Shown piece by piece: positions 7,116 through 14,995 of a stretch of DNA of 20,417 bases. How positions within the stretch are numbered: the first letter of the stretch is position 1; every line of letters starts with the position of its first letter. The position numbers and the translations under genes are program-made. The stretch is from CAZVXI01 sp964631295 (GTDB lineage: Bacteria > Planctomycetota > Phycisphaerae > Phycisphaerales > SM1A02): assembly GCA_964631295.1 (NCBI GenBank), contig CAZVXI010000045.1, positions 1 through 20,417 on the forward strand, written 5' to 3'. Below the pieces are notes generated by a model. It ran no database searches. It was given only the letters and a program-made list of their open reading frames with translations, and was not told the origin of the DNA.

Positions 7116-7578
7116 GCAACATCCCCTTCAGCGCAAGTCGACCGATGAAGGAACACCATCGAGCCTACCGGATGCCGCGCAGCAGCAACGGGAGGTCGTT
7201 GAAGAACAGACGATCCAGCAACTGACAAGTGGTCCAATCCCGGATCCGGAAACACTGGCACGCTACAACGAGGTGATCCCGGGCACTGGCGACACGATTG
7301 TTGAGCAATGGCGCAGCGAGACCGAACACCGTCGGCAGATTGAGCGCGAGGTCGTTGACGCTCAGACTGAAGATGCCCGCAACGCGAGGGCAGAGCGGAG
7401 GCGCGGCCAGATTTTCGCGCTGATCGTTGCGCTCGCAGGATTTGGGACGGCAGCCGGTTTTGCCTGGGCTGGACATCCGACAAGCGGCGCGGTCATCGCC
7501 AGCGGGACACTCGCAAGCATGGTCATTGCTTTTCTCGGAAATAGAAGGACTTCGGACGCTCCAGAGGGCCCTGACTGA
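7090..7578 (+). CDS. DUF2335-family membrane protein
   Basis: A 162-residue protein with a basic N-terminus (NRKSRRKQH), a region with LTSGPIPDPETLARYNEVIPG (about 45-65), a charged helix likely to form a coiled coil (about 72-104), then two closely spaced hydrophobic helices (about 107-127 and 132-150) around AWAGHPTSG, and a short polar tail. The 'SGPIP-P-x-x-L-x-x-Y-x-x-x-x-PG' block, EHRR helix and RGQIFA membrane entry are the pattern of DUF2335. That family has no known function and is often found in accessory regions. The start is a TTG, as no ATG fits this frame; there is no good ribosome site, so the start is uncertain. The gene lies between two perfect copies of the rho 3' end. Confidence 0.75.
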   Translation: MANRKSRRKQHPLQRKSTDEGTPSSLPDAAQQQREVVEEQTIQQLTSGPIPDPETLARYNEVIPGTGDTIVEQWRSETEHRRQIEREVVDAQTEDARNARAERRRGQIFALIVALAGFGTAAGFAWAGHPTSGAVIASGTLASMVIAFLGNRRTSDAPEGPD

Positions 7579-7582
7579 TCTG

Positions 7583-7626
7583 GACCAAGTCCAATGCCGA
7601 GTTCCTTATGACCATGAACCTCGCCT
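7583..7626 (+). repeat. 44-bp direct repeat, copy 2 (orphan rho 3' end)
   Basis: A perfect copy of 6832-6875, starting 5 bp after the DUF2335 stop codon. It would encode KSNAEFLMTMNLA followed by TGA, but no rho-like sequence precedes it, so it is not part of a gene. Perfect identity over third codon positions points to a recent event or to a conserved recombination function. Confidence 0.95.
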
Positions 7627-7900
7627 GAACGGAATCTCCACGAGCGCGGAACCGGTCGCCTGCGTTGTGCGTAGGCTCCAGTGAAGATCACGCGCTGGAG
7701 AGAAGAGCGAGACCAGCGCCCTCCCGCCCCACACCGGGATTTGCTGGGCATTTCATGTCGGCGAGGGTATCCTTGCCCGAGGCGGTCGTCGGGCGAAAAG
7801 AACCCGCACAACCAGTTGGCAGCGGCAGGGCCCGCCTTGCCTGCATCCAGTTTCTTTCACCGCCGCCACGCTTCGGGCGGGCCGAAAGGGAGCGAACCTG
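7627..7900 (+). other. Intergenic region before the pseudopilin-like gene, several hairpins
   Basis: No gene recognised. Inverted repeats seen: ctccag/ctggag (7676-7681, 7695-7700), gcccga/tcgggc (7775-7780, 7789-7794, 8-nt loop) and ccgcc/ggcgg (7863-7867, 7876-7880). None has a T-run, so they are not clear intrinsic terminators. The gene at 7901 has AAAGGGAG shortly before its ATG. Confidence 0.3.
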
Positions 7901-8818
7901 ATGGCACTTTCGACAGTTCGGATTCACCGGCAGACACTTGCACGCACGCGCGGCTTCACAGTCGTTGAACTGCTGGTGATCGTCGGCATCATCGCCACGC
8001 TGATGGGCCTGCTGCTCGTGGGGCTCTCCGGTGTGCGCCGCAGCGGGTCCATGGTGCAGTCGATGAACAACATGCGCCAGATTGCCACGTGGATGCGGAA
8101 CTACTCTCTGGAGAATCGCGATTTCATCCTGCCCAGCGAGTTCGACTATTCCGCCAACCTGAGCCCCGGCAAGGTCCGGTCCATCGCACCGTCGACCGGC
8201 GGGCTCAATCGTGGATCGTGGGCAGACATCCTGTGGACAACCCAGGACGAACTGCGAATTGCAACGCAAACAAGTGCCGCGCCGCCCGTCCCGCTCAATC
8301 CGTACCGGTACGACTCACCCGATGATGTGCTCTACGACGCATTCGGCGATTCAGCGTTCCGCAACGCGCTCCGCTCGACTGCTCCGAACTCCAGAGACTT
8401 TCAGACCGGCGATGGCACGGCACGGCCGCACGGGCGCGGCGCGTTCGCAATCGGAAAACCCGGCTACTTTGCCGCAAACAACTTCTTCAACGCCAATCCA
8501 GCCGAGGGCGGCCAGTTCTACACGAACGGGCAGATCAAACTGCCCGAGCGATCGGTGTATCTCGTCGATTCGGTGGCTGGCGAAACGATCGAACCGGCTG
8601 AGGCGCCATGGGATTCATCGGGCCTGATCGGCGCCGGTGCTGTTGATGTCACCATGACCGACCTTGAAGTTGACTTCCGCTACAACAACAACTGCCTGAT
8701 GTTGTTCCTTGACATGCACGTTGACGCCGTCAGCGCGTGGGGCACCCTGTGCGACCTCGAAGTCAGGAAGCAGATCCGCGTGCGCGACCTGACCGCGCGC
8801 AAGGCGCCATGTCCGTAA
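7901..8818 (+). CDS. Type II secretion pseudopilin-like protein with prepilin signal
   Basis: A 305-residue protein whose N-terminus has a short basic leader followed by GFTVVELLVIVGIIATLMG (from about residue 18). This is a prepilin peptidase cleavage site (G|F), the conserved Glu at mature position 5 and a hydrophobic helix. The remainder is a globular extracytoplasmic domain with LPSEFDY, NPYRYDSPDD, FFNANPAEGGQFY and a C-terminal LMLFLDMHVDA. This recalls the H-x-G-G/D-G-H-V type end of planctomycetal pseudopilins (DUF1559-like), though I cannot prove family membership. The start is set by AAAGGGAG 8 nt upstream. Such proteins are numerous in planctomycetes and are thought to be cell-surface or secretion-system components. 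There are no other secretion genes nearby. Confidence 0.82.
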   Translation: MALSTVRIHRQTLARTRGFTVVELLVIVGIIATLMGLLLVGLSGVRRSGSMVQSMNNMRQIATWMRNYSLENRDFILPSEFDYSANLSPGKVRSIAPSTGGLNRGSWADILWTTQDELRIATQTSAAPPVPLNPYRYDSPDDVLYDAFGDSAFRNALRSTAPNSRDFQTGDGTARPHGRGAFAIGKPGYFAANNFFNANPAEGGQFYTNGQIKLPERSVYLVDSVAGETIEPAEAPWDSSGLIGAGAVDVTMTDLEVDFRYNNNCLMLFLDMHVDAVSAWGTLCDLEVRKQIRVRDLTARKAPCP

Positions 8819-8845
8819 CGCGGTTCGTCTCGCAATCGACAGTGT

Positions 8846-9214
8846 CTACAGCGTGCTCGGATAGAGATCAATCGCGCGAATAGCGCATCCCTCAACGTAC
8901 GACAATCCCAGTTCGTCGGTCAGGTCAAGCAGTTCATCGCTGTCCGAGCCGGGGTTGAAAAACACTTCTCTTACATCGCCACGCGCGGCAAGCTGCTTGA
9001 CGACCGTCTCGCCAACGTCGGGGGGCACGTACAGCGCCGCACGATCGATCGGGCCGGGCACATCAGCAATTCCGTGAAATGCACCAATGCCCTCGATGGA
9101 ATCCGTGTGCGGGTTGACAGGAAAAACCTCATGGCCCTCCTGCTGATACGCACGCACCGCCTTGTTGCCGAACTTCTCGCGATCTGTAGAAGCGCCAATC
9201 ACCATGACTCGCAT
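8846..9214 (-). CDS. CoA-binding domain protein (YccU family)
   Basis: A 122-residue CoA_binding_2 protein. The ATG at 9214 gives MRVMVIGASTDREKFGNKAV, a Rossmann-type nucleotide loop right at the N-terminus. Then come the helix and strand EGHEVFPVNPHTDSIEGI, the segment IDRAALYVPPDVGETVVKQL, and the family signature VFFNPGSDSDELLDL with a late conserved Cys (EGCAIRAI). AAGGGA lies 9 nt before the ATG. Family members bind CoA; their cellular role is poorly known. The frame is open far upstream to 9442, but that overlaps the preceding gene and is not family-like. It is downstream of the ABC ATPase gene on the same strand, with a gap of 185 bp, so co-transcription is possible but not shown. Confidence 0.86.
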   Translation of the reverse strand: MRVMVIGASTDREKFGNKAVRAYQQEGHEVFPVNPHTDSIEGIGAFHGIADVPGPIDRAALYVPPDVGETVVKQLAARGDVREVFFNPGSDSDELLDLTDELGLSYVEGCAIRAIDLYPSTL

Positions 9215-9399
9215 ACCAATCGTCCCTTTCTCCCGGAAGCGTTGGAGGTACTCCTCCCCGGGGAAGGTCGCGAAGGCCTCGTCTCGACAGGTCGAACGTC
9301 CGTGCCGAACCATTCTTACAGGGTTCTGCGGATTCAGCGCCCGCTCCATCAATCCACACGACCTTCGGACACCTGCTGCCATCGGCTGATTCCATCCAA

Positions 9400-10464
9400 T
9401 CACGCGATTGCTGCCCCCTGAGGCTGCTCGGCGGCCCAGCACGCGATGTGATGCCCTTCCCCGACCTGCGTGAGTGTGGAATCGATTCCGTTCGCATCAA
9501 CCGCCATACCGGCGGGTGGCTCATGATGGGGCCACCACGGACGGTATGTTCCCGGTTGTGTCGCACCAGTGTCAAAATCTGCGCTCAACGTCTCTCCGAT
9601 GGTCTCCAGCCGATCACGCCGGCGGCCCAGAACCGGTGCGCATCTGAGCAGCGCCTTCGTGTACGGATGTCTCGGGCCGTTGAGCAGGTCGTTTGTCGGG
9701 CCGCGTTCCACGATCCGCCCGCCATACATCACGGCCGTCACATCAGCGCGCTCGGCAACCACTCCGAGATCGTGCGTAATGAAGAGGATCGCCAGGTTGC
9801 GCATTCGGCGCAAGTGATCGAGCAGGTCGAGAATCTGCTTCTGCACGGTGACATCCAGAGCGGTTGTCGGCTCGTCTGCGATCAGCAGGCGCGACTGACA
9901 CGCAAGCGCCATCGCGATCATGACGCGCTGGCGCATGCCACCGGAGAACTCATGCGGGTACGACTTGAGCCGCCGGGCTGCTTCTTCAATGCCGACGTCC
10001 TTCAACGCGCGAATCGCTGCGTCCCGCGCTGCGCGCCTGGAGATGCGCTGGTGCATGCGAATCGGTTCGATGATCTGTTCGCCGATCGTGAACACGGGGT
10101 TGAGCGAAGTCATCGGCTCCTGGAAGATCATCGCAATATCCCTGCCGCGTATGCGGCGCATCTGGCGTGCTGACAGTTCGAGCAGGTCAATCCCATTGAA
10201 GCGAATGCGACCACCGCGAACATGCCCGCCTTCGATCAACCGCATGATGGACAACGCCGTCACACTCTTGCCGCTGCCGGATTCGCCGACGATTGCGACC
10301 ATCTGCCCGGGCTGGATCGTCAAGTCCACGCATTGCACCGCGTCGATCGACCGGCCATGCGGGGCTTCGAAAGAGACGGCCAGCCGTTCGATTGTCAGCA
10401 ACGGCGGGGCGGCGGGTCTGGCAGGCGTGCGATCAAGGCGCTGCATGAACGCAAGTGTAGTCAT
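9400..10464 (-). CDS. Oligopeptide/dipeptide-type ABC transporter ATP-binding protein (OppD/DppD-like)
   Basis: ATPase subunit of a peptide or nickel importer of the Opp/Dpp class, acting on the cytoplasmic face of the membrane. It shows Walker A GESGSGKS (60-67), Q-loop IFQEPMTSLNP (about 113-123), signature SGGMRQR (about 174-180), Walker B LLIADEPTTALD (about 193-204), the switch His in FITHDLG, and the C-terminal oligo-HPY region with GPRHPYTKALL and GEGHHIACW. 354 residues is normal. The start may be 10464 or the ATG at 10446. No permease, binding protein or second ATPase (OppF) is adjacent, which is unusual for this class. It follows the PilZ gene by 49 bp. Confidence 0.92.
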   Translation of the reverse strand: MTTLAFMQRLDRTPARPAAPPLLTIERLAVSFEAPHGRSIDAVQCVDLTIQPGQMVAIVGESGSGKSVTALSIMRLIEGGHVRGGRIRFNGIDLLELSARQMRRIRGRDIAMIFQEPMTSLNPVFTIGEQIIEPIRMHQRISRRAARDAAIRALKDVGIEEAARRLKSYPHEFSGGMRQRVMIAMALACQSRLLIADEPTTALDVTVQKQILDLLDHLRRMRNLAILFITHDLGVVAERADVTAVMYGGRIVERGPTNDLLNGPRHPYTKALLRCAPVLGRRRDRLETIGETLSADFDTGATQPGTYRPWWPHHEPPAGMAVDANGIDSTLTQVGEGHHIACWAAEQPQGAAIA

Positions 10465-10513
10465 CGCGCGGCTGCGGCTGGCTCAACATGTCATCTGCTC
10501 GCGGGTAGCAACA

Positions 10514-10858
10514 CTACGCGGCCGCGAGCGGCGCGGGCTCTTCGAGTTGTGCCGCCTCGAGGAATCGCAGGCCCAGCGATGTGCGCCCGCCAACCGAGTG
10601 CGTCGTGCGCACGACAACCGCATCGACCATGTCTTCGGTCATGAGCAGCGACTGGCCAGGATCACGGGCGATGGCAACCTGAAGCGTTGTGTTCTCCGGC
10701 ACATCCATCAGTCGTGGGGTGTCGATCGCAGCCCCACTCCGCGACACATTGCGCGTCACCGCGGGCACGTACTTGCGCGACCTCGGATCGTAAATCTTGC
10801 ATGGCCTGCGCATGTCAATCCGCGGGTGCGTCCGGCGTTCGGCAAGTTCGATGTTCAT
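10514..10858 (-). CDS. PilZ-domain-like protein
   Basis: A 114-residue protein with ERRTHPRIDM near the N-terminus (an R-x-x-x-R motif, RRTHPR) and NVSRSGAAI about 20 residues later (D/N-x-S-x-x-G). These are the two cyclic-di-GMP binding motifs of PilZ domains. A beta-barrel-like stretch ends in SLGLRFLE. A cyclic-di-GMP response role is therefore possible; the first motif position is D/N-variant, so binding is not certain. GAGAG lies about 9 nt before the ATG. It is divergent from ispE and upstream of the ABC ATPase gene. Confidence 0.72.
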   Translation of the reverse strand: MNIELAERRTHPRIDMRRPCKIYDPRSRKYVPAVTRNVSRSGAAIDTPRLMDVPENTTLQVAIARDPGQSLLMTEDMVDAVVVRTTHSVGGRTSLGLRFLEAAQLEEPAPLAAA

Positions 10859-11084
10859 CGGCTGCTCTCGCGATATGTCGGTGACCGGTCAATGCTCTTC
10901 GCATCAACCAACTGTGATGTTTATCGGCGCAGTCAGGCGGCCACATAACTGCGATCGTGAGTTCCACCGTCAAGCCGGCGGAAACACCTCGCCCAGCCGA
11001 TCTGAACCAGCGCAGGAACTGCGCCTGCCCCCGGGCGACCGCGGCTGCTGCTCGGCACTCGCCGCCCGACTATGCTTGTCGGCC

Positions 11085-12002
11085 ATGCCAGCTCTGACCG
11101 TCACCGCACCTGCGAAGATCAATCTCGCCCTGTCCGTCGGCCCACCGGACGCGGCTGCGCGAGGCATGCATCCGGTCTCGACATGGATGGTGACGATTGA
11201 CCTCGTCGACGAGATGCACCTCCAGCGCCTGCCGGCTGGCACGCTGTCGCGATATGCGATCCTCTGGCATCCCGACGCGAGGCAGCGCAGCGAGATCGAC
11301 TGGTCGATCACGAGCGATCTCGCCGTCAGAGCCCACCTGCTGCTGGAGAAGCACACCGGCGATCACTTCCCGGTGCAGATGCGGCTGGAAAAGCGCATTC
11401 CCGTCGGCGGCGGGCTGGGGGGCGGATCATCCGATGCCGCTGCCATGCTCCGAGGCATCAACGCCCTGTTCGAACTCGATCTCGGCATTGAATCGCTCGA
11501 GTCGCTCGCAGCGGAACTCGGCTCGGATGTGCCGTTTTTCGTGCGGGGTGGCAGCGCCGTCGCGAGCGGACTCGGCGATCAGCTCGATCGACACGATTCG
11601 ACGCCGGAAATGCACGCAGCGCTCGTTATGCCAGCATTGCAGTGTCCCACGGGCGCTGTCTACGCCGCTTTTGATGAACTGCCCGGCGCAGCGCTTCGCC
11701 ATGATGCAGTGAGAGCGCTGGCTGGTGACGGTTCCGTCGCGCCAGCGCCAGAGTCGCTGTTCAACGATCTTGCATCGCATGCTGTGCGCATTCGGCCGGA
11801 CCTGGAAGATCTGCATGCGCAGCTCTGCAGCGTCGCCGAGCGACCGGCTTGCGTGTCCGGCAGTGGTTCATGCATGTTCGTATTGTGTGATGACGCCATG
11901 CATGCTGCAACGCTTGCAGAACACATCGACCGATCACTGAATGTTCCCGCGTGTGCCGTCCGAGCCTGGCAGGAGGACCATGACCTCGTCATCAACACAT
12001 GA
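11085..12002 (+). CDS. ispE: 4-diphosphocytidyl-2-C-methyl-D-erythritol kinase
   Basis: Phosphorylates CDP-methylerythritol in the non-mevalonate isoprenoid pathway. This GHMP-kinase fold protein of 305 residues begins MPALTVTAPAKINLAL, with the catalytic Lys11 and Asn13. It has the ATP loop PVGGGLGGGSSDAAAML (about 106-122), the catalytic Asp in GSDVPFF (D149) and the C-terminal glycine motif VSGSGSCMF. The frame is open upstream to 10797, but the conserved N-terminus fixes the start at 11085. It is first in a tight + strand set: lspA starts 23 bp before its stop codon. Confidence 0.94.
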   Translation: MPALTVTAPAKINLALSVGPPDAAARGMHPVSTWMVTIDLVDEMHLQRLPAGTLSRYAILWHPDARQRSEIDWSITSDLAVRAHLLLEKHTGDHFPVQMRLEKRIPVGGGLGGGSSDAAAMLRGINALFELDLGIESLESLAAELGSDVPFFVRGGSAVASGLGDQLDRHDSTPEMHAALVMPALQCPTGAVYAAFDELPGAALRHDAVRALAGDGSVAPAPESLFNDLASHAVRIRPDLEDLHAQLCSVAERPACVSGSGSCMFVLCDDAMHAATLAEHIDRSLNVPACAVRAWQEDHDLVINT

Positions 12003-12642
12003 TCCATCGGCAGGCAGCCGTCAATCGAAACGGGCTGTAAAGCATGCGCCTGCGTTTGCCCGCATGCTGACGATCGCGATCGCGCTGCTTGCAGCAGACC
12101 TTGCACTGAAGCATTTCGCGTTCGAACATGTTGCCGGGCAACCCGTGGATATCTCTTCACACGGTGATGGCGGCGTGTCTGCGATCCCTCACCATGATGC
12201 GCGCACGCTCGTCCCGAATGTGCTGGCGCTCCGGCTGACACTCAACCAGGGTGCGGTGTTCGGGCTCGGGCAGGGCTACCGGTGGGTGTTCATCGTTATC
12301 AGCATTGTCGCGCTCATTGTGATTGGAACTGTGTTCTGCCGAAGCAGGCACAATGATGTACTGCTGCACGTGGCGCTCGCGATGGTGCTGTCAGGCGCAC
12401 TTGGAAACCTGTATGATCGCGTGATTTACGGGATGGTGCGCGACATGCTGTACCTCTTCCCGGAAATCAATCTGCCTTTTGGCTGGTCCTGGCCGGGTGG
12501 TGATACGGGGCTGTACCCGTGGATCTTCAACATCGCGGATGTCGCACTGCTTGGCGGGATGGTGCTGCTGTTTATCCATGTGTTCCGCGCCGAAATGCAC
12601 GCCAAACGCCAGTCACATGCAGCAGCCGACGCGAGCAACTGA
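11980..12642 (+). CDS. lspA: Lipoprotein signal peptidase (signal peptidase II)
   Basis: Inner-membrane aspartyl protease that removes the signal peptide of prolipoproteins. From the ATG at 11980 (AGGAGG 3 nt upstream) it has 220 residues, four hydrophobic segments, the family motifs AADLALKHF, LTLNQGAVFGL and GNLYDRVIYG, with catalytic Asp146, and FNIADVALLGG, with Asp187. It is longer than the usual 160-170 residues because of a polar N-terminal tail and inserts after the first helix (about 54-78) and before the last helix (LFPEINLPFGWSWPGG). It overlaps ispE by 23 bp and is followed after 23 bp by the oligoendopeptidase gene, so the three are very likely co-transcribed. Confidence 0.92.
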   Translation: MTSSSTHDPSAGSRQSKRAVKHAPAFARMLTIAIALLAADLALKHFAFEHVAGQPVDISSHGDGGVSAIPHHDARTLVPNVLALRLTLNQGAVFGLGQGYRWVFIVISIVALIVIGTVFCRSRHNDVLLHVALAMVLSGALGNLYDRVIYGMVRDMLYLFPEINLPFGWSWPGGDTGLYPWIFNIADVALLGGMVLLFIHVFRAEMHAKRQSHAAADASN

Positions 12643-12665
12643 CCTGAACCGAGAGATAGAGACAC

Positions 12666-14381
12666 ATGACCGCACACGCAACCTCGCCCGCCACGACAGA
12701 TTTCGTTCCAGCTGACCTCGACGCATCACAATGGTCGGCTCTTGAGCCGTTGTACCAGGCGCTGCTTGATCGGGAACTTTCATGCGAGAACTGCCTCGAA
12801 AAGCTGATTCTCGACCGCAGTGAGCTTGATGCAGCAGCCAGCGAAGCCGCTGCCAACCTGTACATCAACATGACTCGGCACACAGAGGATGAAGACGCGA
12901 AACGGGCCTATCTCGCGTTCATCGAGAATGTTGAGCCGAAGCTCAAAAAGGCGGGCTTCGAACTCGACAAGAAGATCGCCCGCAGCGAACACACGGACAA
13001 ACTCGACCCGGACAGGTACGGCGTGCTGATTCGCGACATGAAAGCAGATGTGGAGCTCTTCCGCGATGAGAACGTGCCGCTTCAGACGCAGGACACGAAG
13101 CTCGGGCAGCAATACTCAGAAGTATGCGGCGCAATGACCGTCGAGTTTGAGGGCGAAGAACGCACACTGCCGCAGATGGCGCGCTACATGGAAGTCACTG
13201 ACCGCAGCACACGCGAAGCAGCATGGCGGAGCGTGTCCGAACGTCGGCATCAGGATCACGAGAAGATCAGCGGGCTGTTCGATCAGATGATCTCGCTTCG
13301 CAAGCAGATCGCTGCCAACGCCGGCTTCGACAACTACCGCGACTACATGTTCAAGGCGAAACACCGATTCGACTACACACCCGAGGATTGCGAGGATTTC
13401 CACAAAGCAGCGGAAGAGGTCTGTGTCCCGCTGTATCGCAAGCTCAACGCGGAGCGCGCGGAAATGCTCGGCGTGGACTCGCTTCGCCCATGGGATCTCG
13501 CGGTGGATGTGAAAGGGCGTGACCCGCTGCAGCCATTCGACGGCGCTGATGAACTGATCAACAAGAGCTCCGCCCTGTTCCACAAGATGCCAGGCGGACT
13601 GGGGGAACTGTTTGATCGCATGCGGCAGGGCGATTGCCTCGATCTCGAATCGCGCAAGGGAAAAGCGCCCGGCGGGTACCAGTATCAGCGTGATCGCTCG
13701 CGCCAGCCGTTCATCTTCATGAACGCTGCAGGGCTTGGCCGCGACGTTGAAGTGATGATTCATGAGTCGGGGCATGCGTTTCATTCGATGCTCTGCGAGC
13801 ACGATCCGCTGGTGACGTATCGGCATTCGCCAATCGAGTTTGCCGAAGTCGCGTCCATCAGCATGGAGTTGCTCGCGTTTCCGTATCTGGGCGAGTTCTA
13901 CGACGAACAGGAAGCAAACCGCGCGAGGCGCGACCAGCTTGCGGGTTACGTGCGGCTGCTGCCGTGGATCGCCACGATCGATGCATTTCAGCATTGGCTG
14001 TATCTGAATCCGGATCACACCCGCGAGCAGCGCACTGAGAAATGGCTTGAACTCGATGAGCGGTTCGGTGCCGCGGTCGACTGGTCTGGTCTGGAAGATC
14101 ATCGCACGATCATGTGGCAGCGCCAGTTGCACCTGTTTGAAGTGCCGTTCTACTACATCGAGTATGGCATCGCGCAACTTGGTGCCTTGCAGTTGTGGCT
14201 CCAGTCGCTTGCTGACGAACAGCGCGCAATCAACAACTATCGCCAGGCGCTCTCGCTCGGCGGATCAAAACCGCTGCCGGAGTTGTTTCAAGCAGCCGAA
14301 CTCACGTTCGACTTCAGCCCGGACACGACGAGGCGACTGATGGACGCGGTACAACACGAACTCGAAAAACTGCCCGCATAG
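12666..14381 (+). CDS. M3-family oligoendopeptidase (PepF-like)
   Basis: A 571-residue zinc metallopeptidase. The zinc site is HESGH (366-370) in EVMIHESGHAFHSMLC, with the third ligand Glu394 in EFAEVASISMEL. The upstream helical domain (EEFEG, RYMEVTDRSTREAAWR, NAGFDNYRDYMF) and C-terminal IEYGIAQLGALQLW are typical of the M3B/PepF group. These enzymes cut short peptides in the cytoplasm; no signal peptide is seen. GAGAG lies about 10 nt before the ATG. It lies between lspA (23 bp) and bcp (15 bp). A link to breakdown of released signal peptides is attractive but is inference only. Confidence 0.93.
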   Translation: MTAHATSPATTDFVPADLDASQWSALEPLYQALLDRELSCENCLEKLILDRSELDAAASEAAANLYINMTRHTEDEDAKRAYLAFIENVEPKLKKAGFELDKKIARSEHTDKLDPDRYGVLIRDMKADVELFRDENVPLQTQDTKLGQQYSEVCGAMTVEFEGEERTLPQMARYMEVTDRSTREAAWRSVSERRHQDHEKISGLFDQMISLRKQIAANAGFDNYRDYMFKAKHRFDYTPEDCEDFHKAAEEVCVPLYRKLNAERAEMLGVDSLRPWDLAVDVKGRDPLQPFDGADELINKSSALFHKMPGGLGELFDRMRQGDCLDLESRKGKAPGGYQYQRDRSRQPFIFMNAAGLGRDVEVMIHESGHAFHSMLCEHDPLVTYRHSPIEFAEVASISMELLAFPYLGEFYDEQEANRARRDQLAGYVRLLPWIATIDAFQHWLYLNPDHTREQRTEKWLELDERFGAAVDWSGLEDHRTIMWQRQLHLFEVPFYYIEYGIAQLGALQLWLQSLADEQRAINNYRQALSLGGSKPLPELFQAAELTFDFSPDTTRRLMDAVQHELEKLPA

Positions 14382-14396
14382 GAACCACTGCACGCA

Positions 14397-14906
14397 ATGC
14401 CATTGATTGATGTTGGAAAGAAAGCGCCTGCGTTCACACTGCCGGATCAGGACGGTACGAAACACGCGCTCAAAGAGTACGCAGGGCAACCCGTCGTGCT
14501 GTACTTCTACCCGAAGGATGACACCTCGGGCTGCACGAAGCAGGCGTGTCAGTTTCGCGATGCCATGCCTGACTTCGAAACTGCCGATGCAGTCATCTTT
14601 GGCATCAGCCCGGATGACCCGGAGAGCCACACGAAGTTCATCGACAAGCATGAGCTGAACTTCACGCTGCTCGCCGACGTACCCGTCACGCCGAGGGGCG
14701 CAGACTCAAAGGACAAGGGCACACCCCGTGTCTGCGACAAATTCGGCGTCTGGCAGGAGAAGTCGATGTACGGTCGAAAGTACATGGGCGTCGTGCGGAC
14801 GACGTACCTGATCGACGCAACAGGCAAGGTGGCCCATCGGTGGGATAAGGTCAAGGTGCCGGGCCACGATCAGGACGTGCTGGAAAAGCTCCGCGAGCTG
14901 GCGTGA
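14397..14906 (+). CDS. bcp: Thioredoxin-dependent thiol peroxidase, Bcp/PrxQ type
   Basis: A 169-residue peroxiredoxin that reduces hydroperoxides. The peroxidatic Cys46 and resolving Cys51 stand in DDTSGCTKQACQFRD, with the five-residue spacing of the two-Cys PrxQ/Bcp group. Other family parts are GKKAPAFTLPDQDG, VVLYFYPKDDT, VIFGISPDDPESHTKF, and YGRKYMGVVRTTYLIDATG near the end. Compared with typical Bcp there is a short insert, TPRGADSKDKG. It starts 15 bp after the oligoendopeptidase gene and is probably last in the ispE operon. Confidence 0.93.
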   Translation: MPLIDVGKKAPAFTLPDQDGTKHALKEYAGQPVVLYFYPKDDTSGCTKQACQFRDAMPDFETADAVIFGISPDDPESHTKFIDKHELNFTLLADVPVTPRGADSKDKGTPRVCDKFGVWQEKSMYGRKYMGVVRTTYLIDATGKVAHRWDKVKVPGHDQDVLEKLRELA

Positions 14907-14907
14907 C

Positions 14908-14929
14908 GGCGGCGGAACGTCATGCCGCC
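14908..14929 (+). terminator. Possible weak terminator hairpin after bcp
   Basis: ggcggc (14908-14913) pairs with gccgcc (14924-14929) across a 10-nt loop, directly after the bcp stop codon. No T-run follows, so it is at best a weak intrinsic terminator or a 3' end stabiliser upstream of Rho-dependent termination. Confidence 0.3.
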
Positions 14930-14995
14930 TCGGGATAGGCTTTCAACAGAGGGTTCTCTGGGTACCGATCTTTCCCAAGCAGCCCAGATTTCCTT

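Larger units (their letters stand above)
6876..7626 (+). mobile_element. Putative 751-bp inserted segment between duplicated rho tails
   Basis: A segment of 751 bp lies between one end of the 44-bp rho-tail repeat and the equivalent end of the second copy. It holds the DUF2335 gene and perhaps a small ORF. The layout, with an intact target-gene end upstream and an identical stranded copy downstream, is what site-specific insertion into the 3' end of a gene leaves behind. No integrase, transposase or terminal inverted repeat is present, so it could only be a non-autonomous element, a deletion remnant or an illegitimate duplication. The repeat is seen; the mobile nature is inference. Confidence 0.4.

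Noticed and set aside
7627..7900. Hairpins as intrinsic terminators after the orphan rho tail
   Set aside because: None is followed by a T-run, and several inverted repeats of 5-6 bp are expected by chance in DNA this GC-rich.
9448..10948. Two long + strand frames opposite the ABC ATPase and PilZ genes
   Set aside because: Antisense to an ATPase with all motifs in order; no recognisable domain in the frames.
13116..14177. A 353-codon minus-strand frame within the oligoendopeptidase gene
   Set aside because: Shadow of a well-supported M3 peptidase on the other strand.
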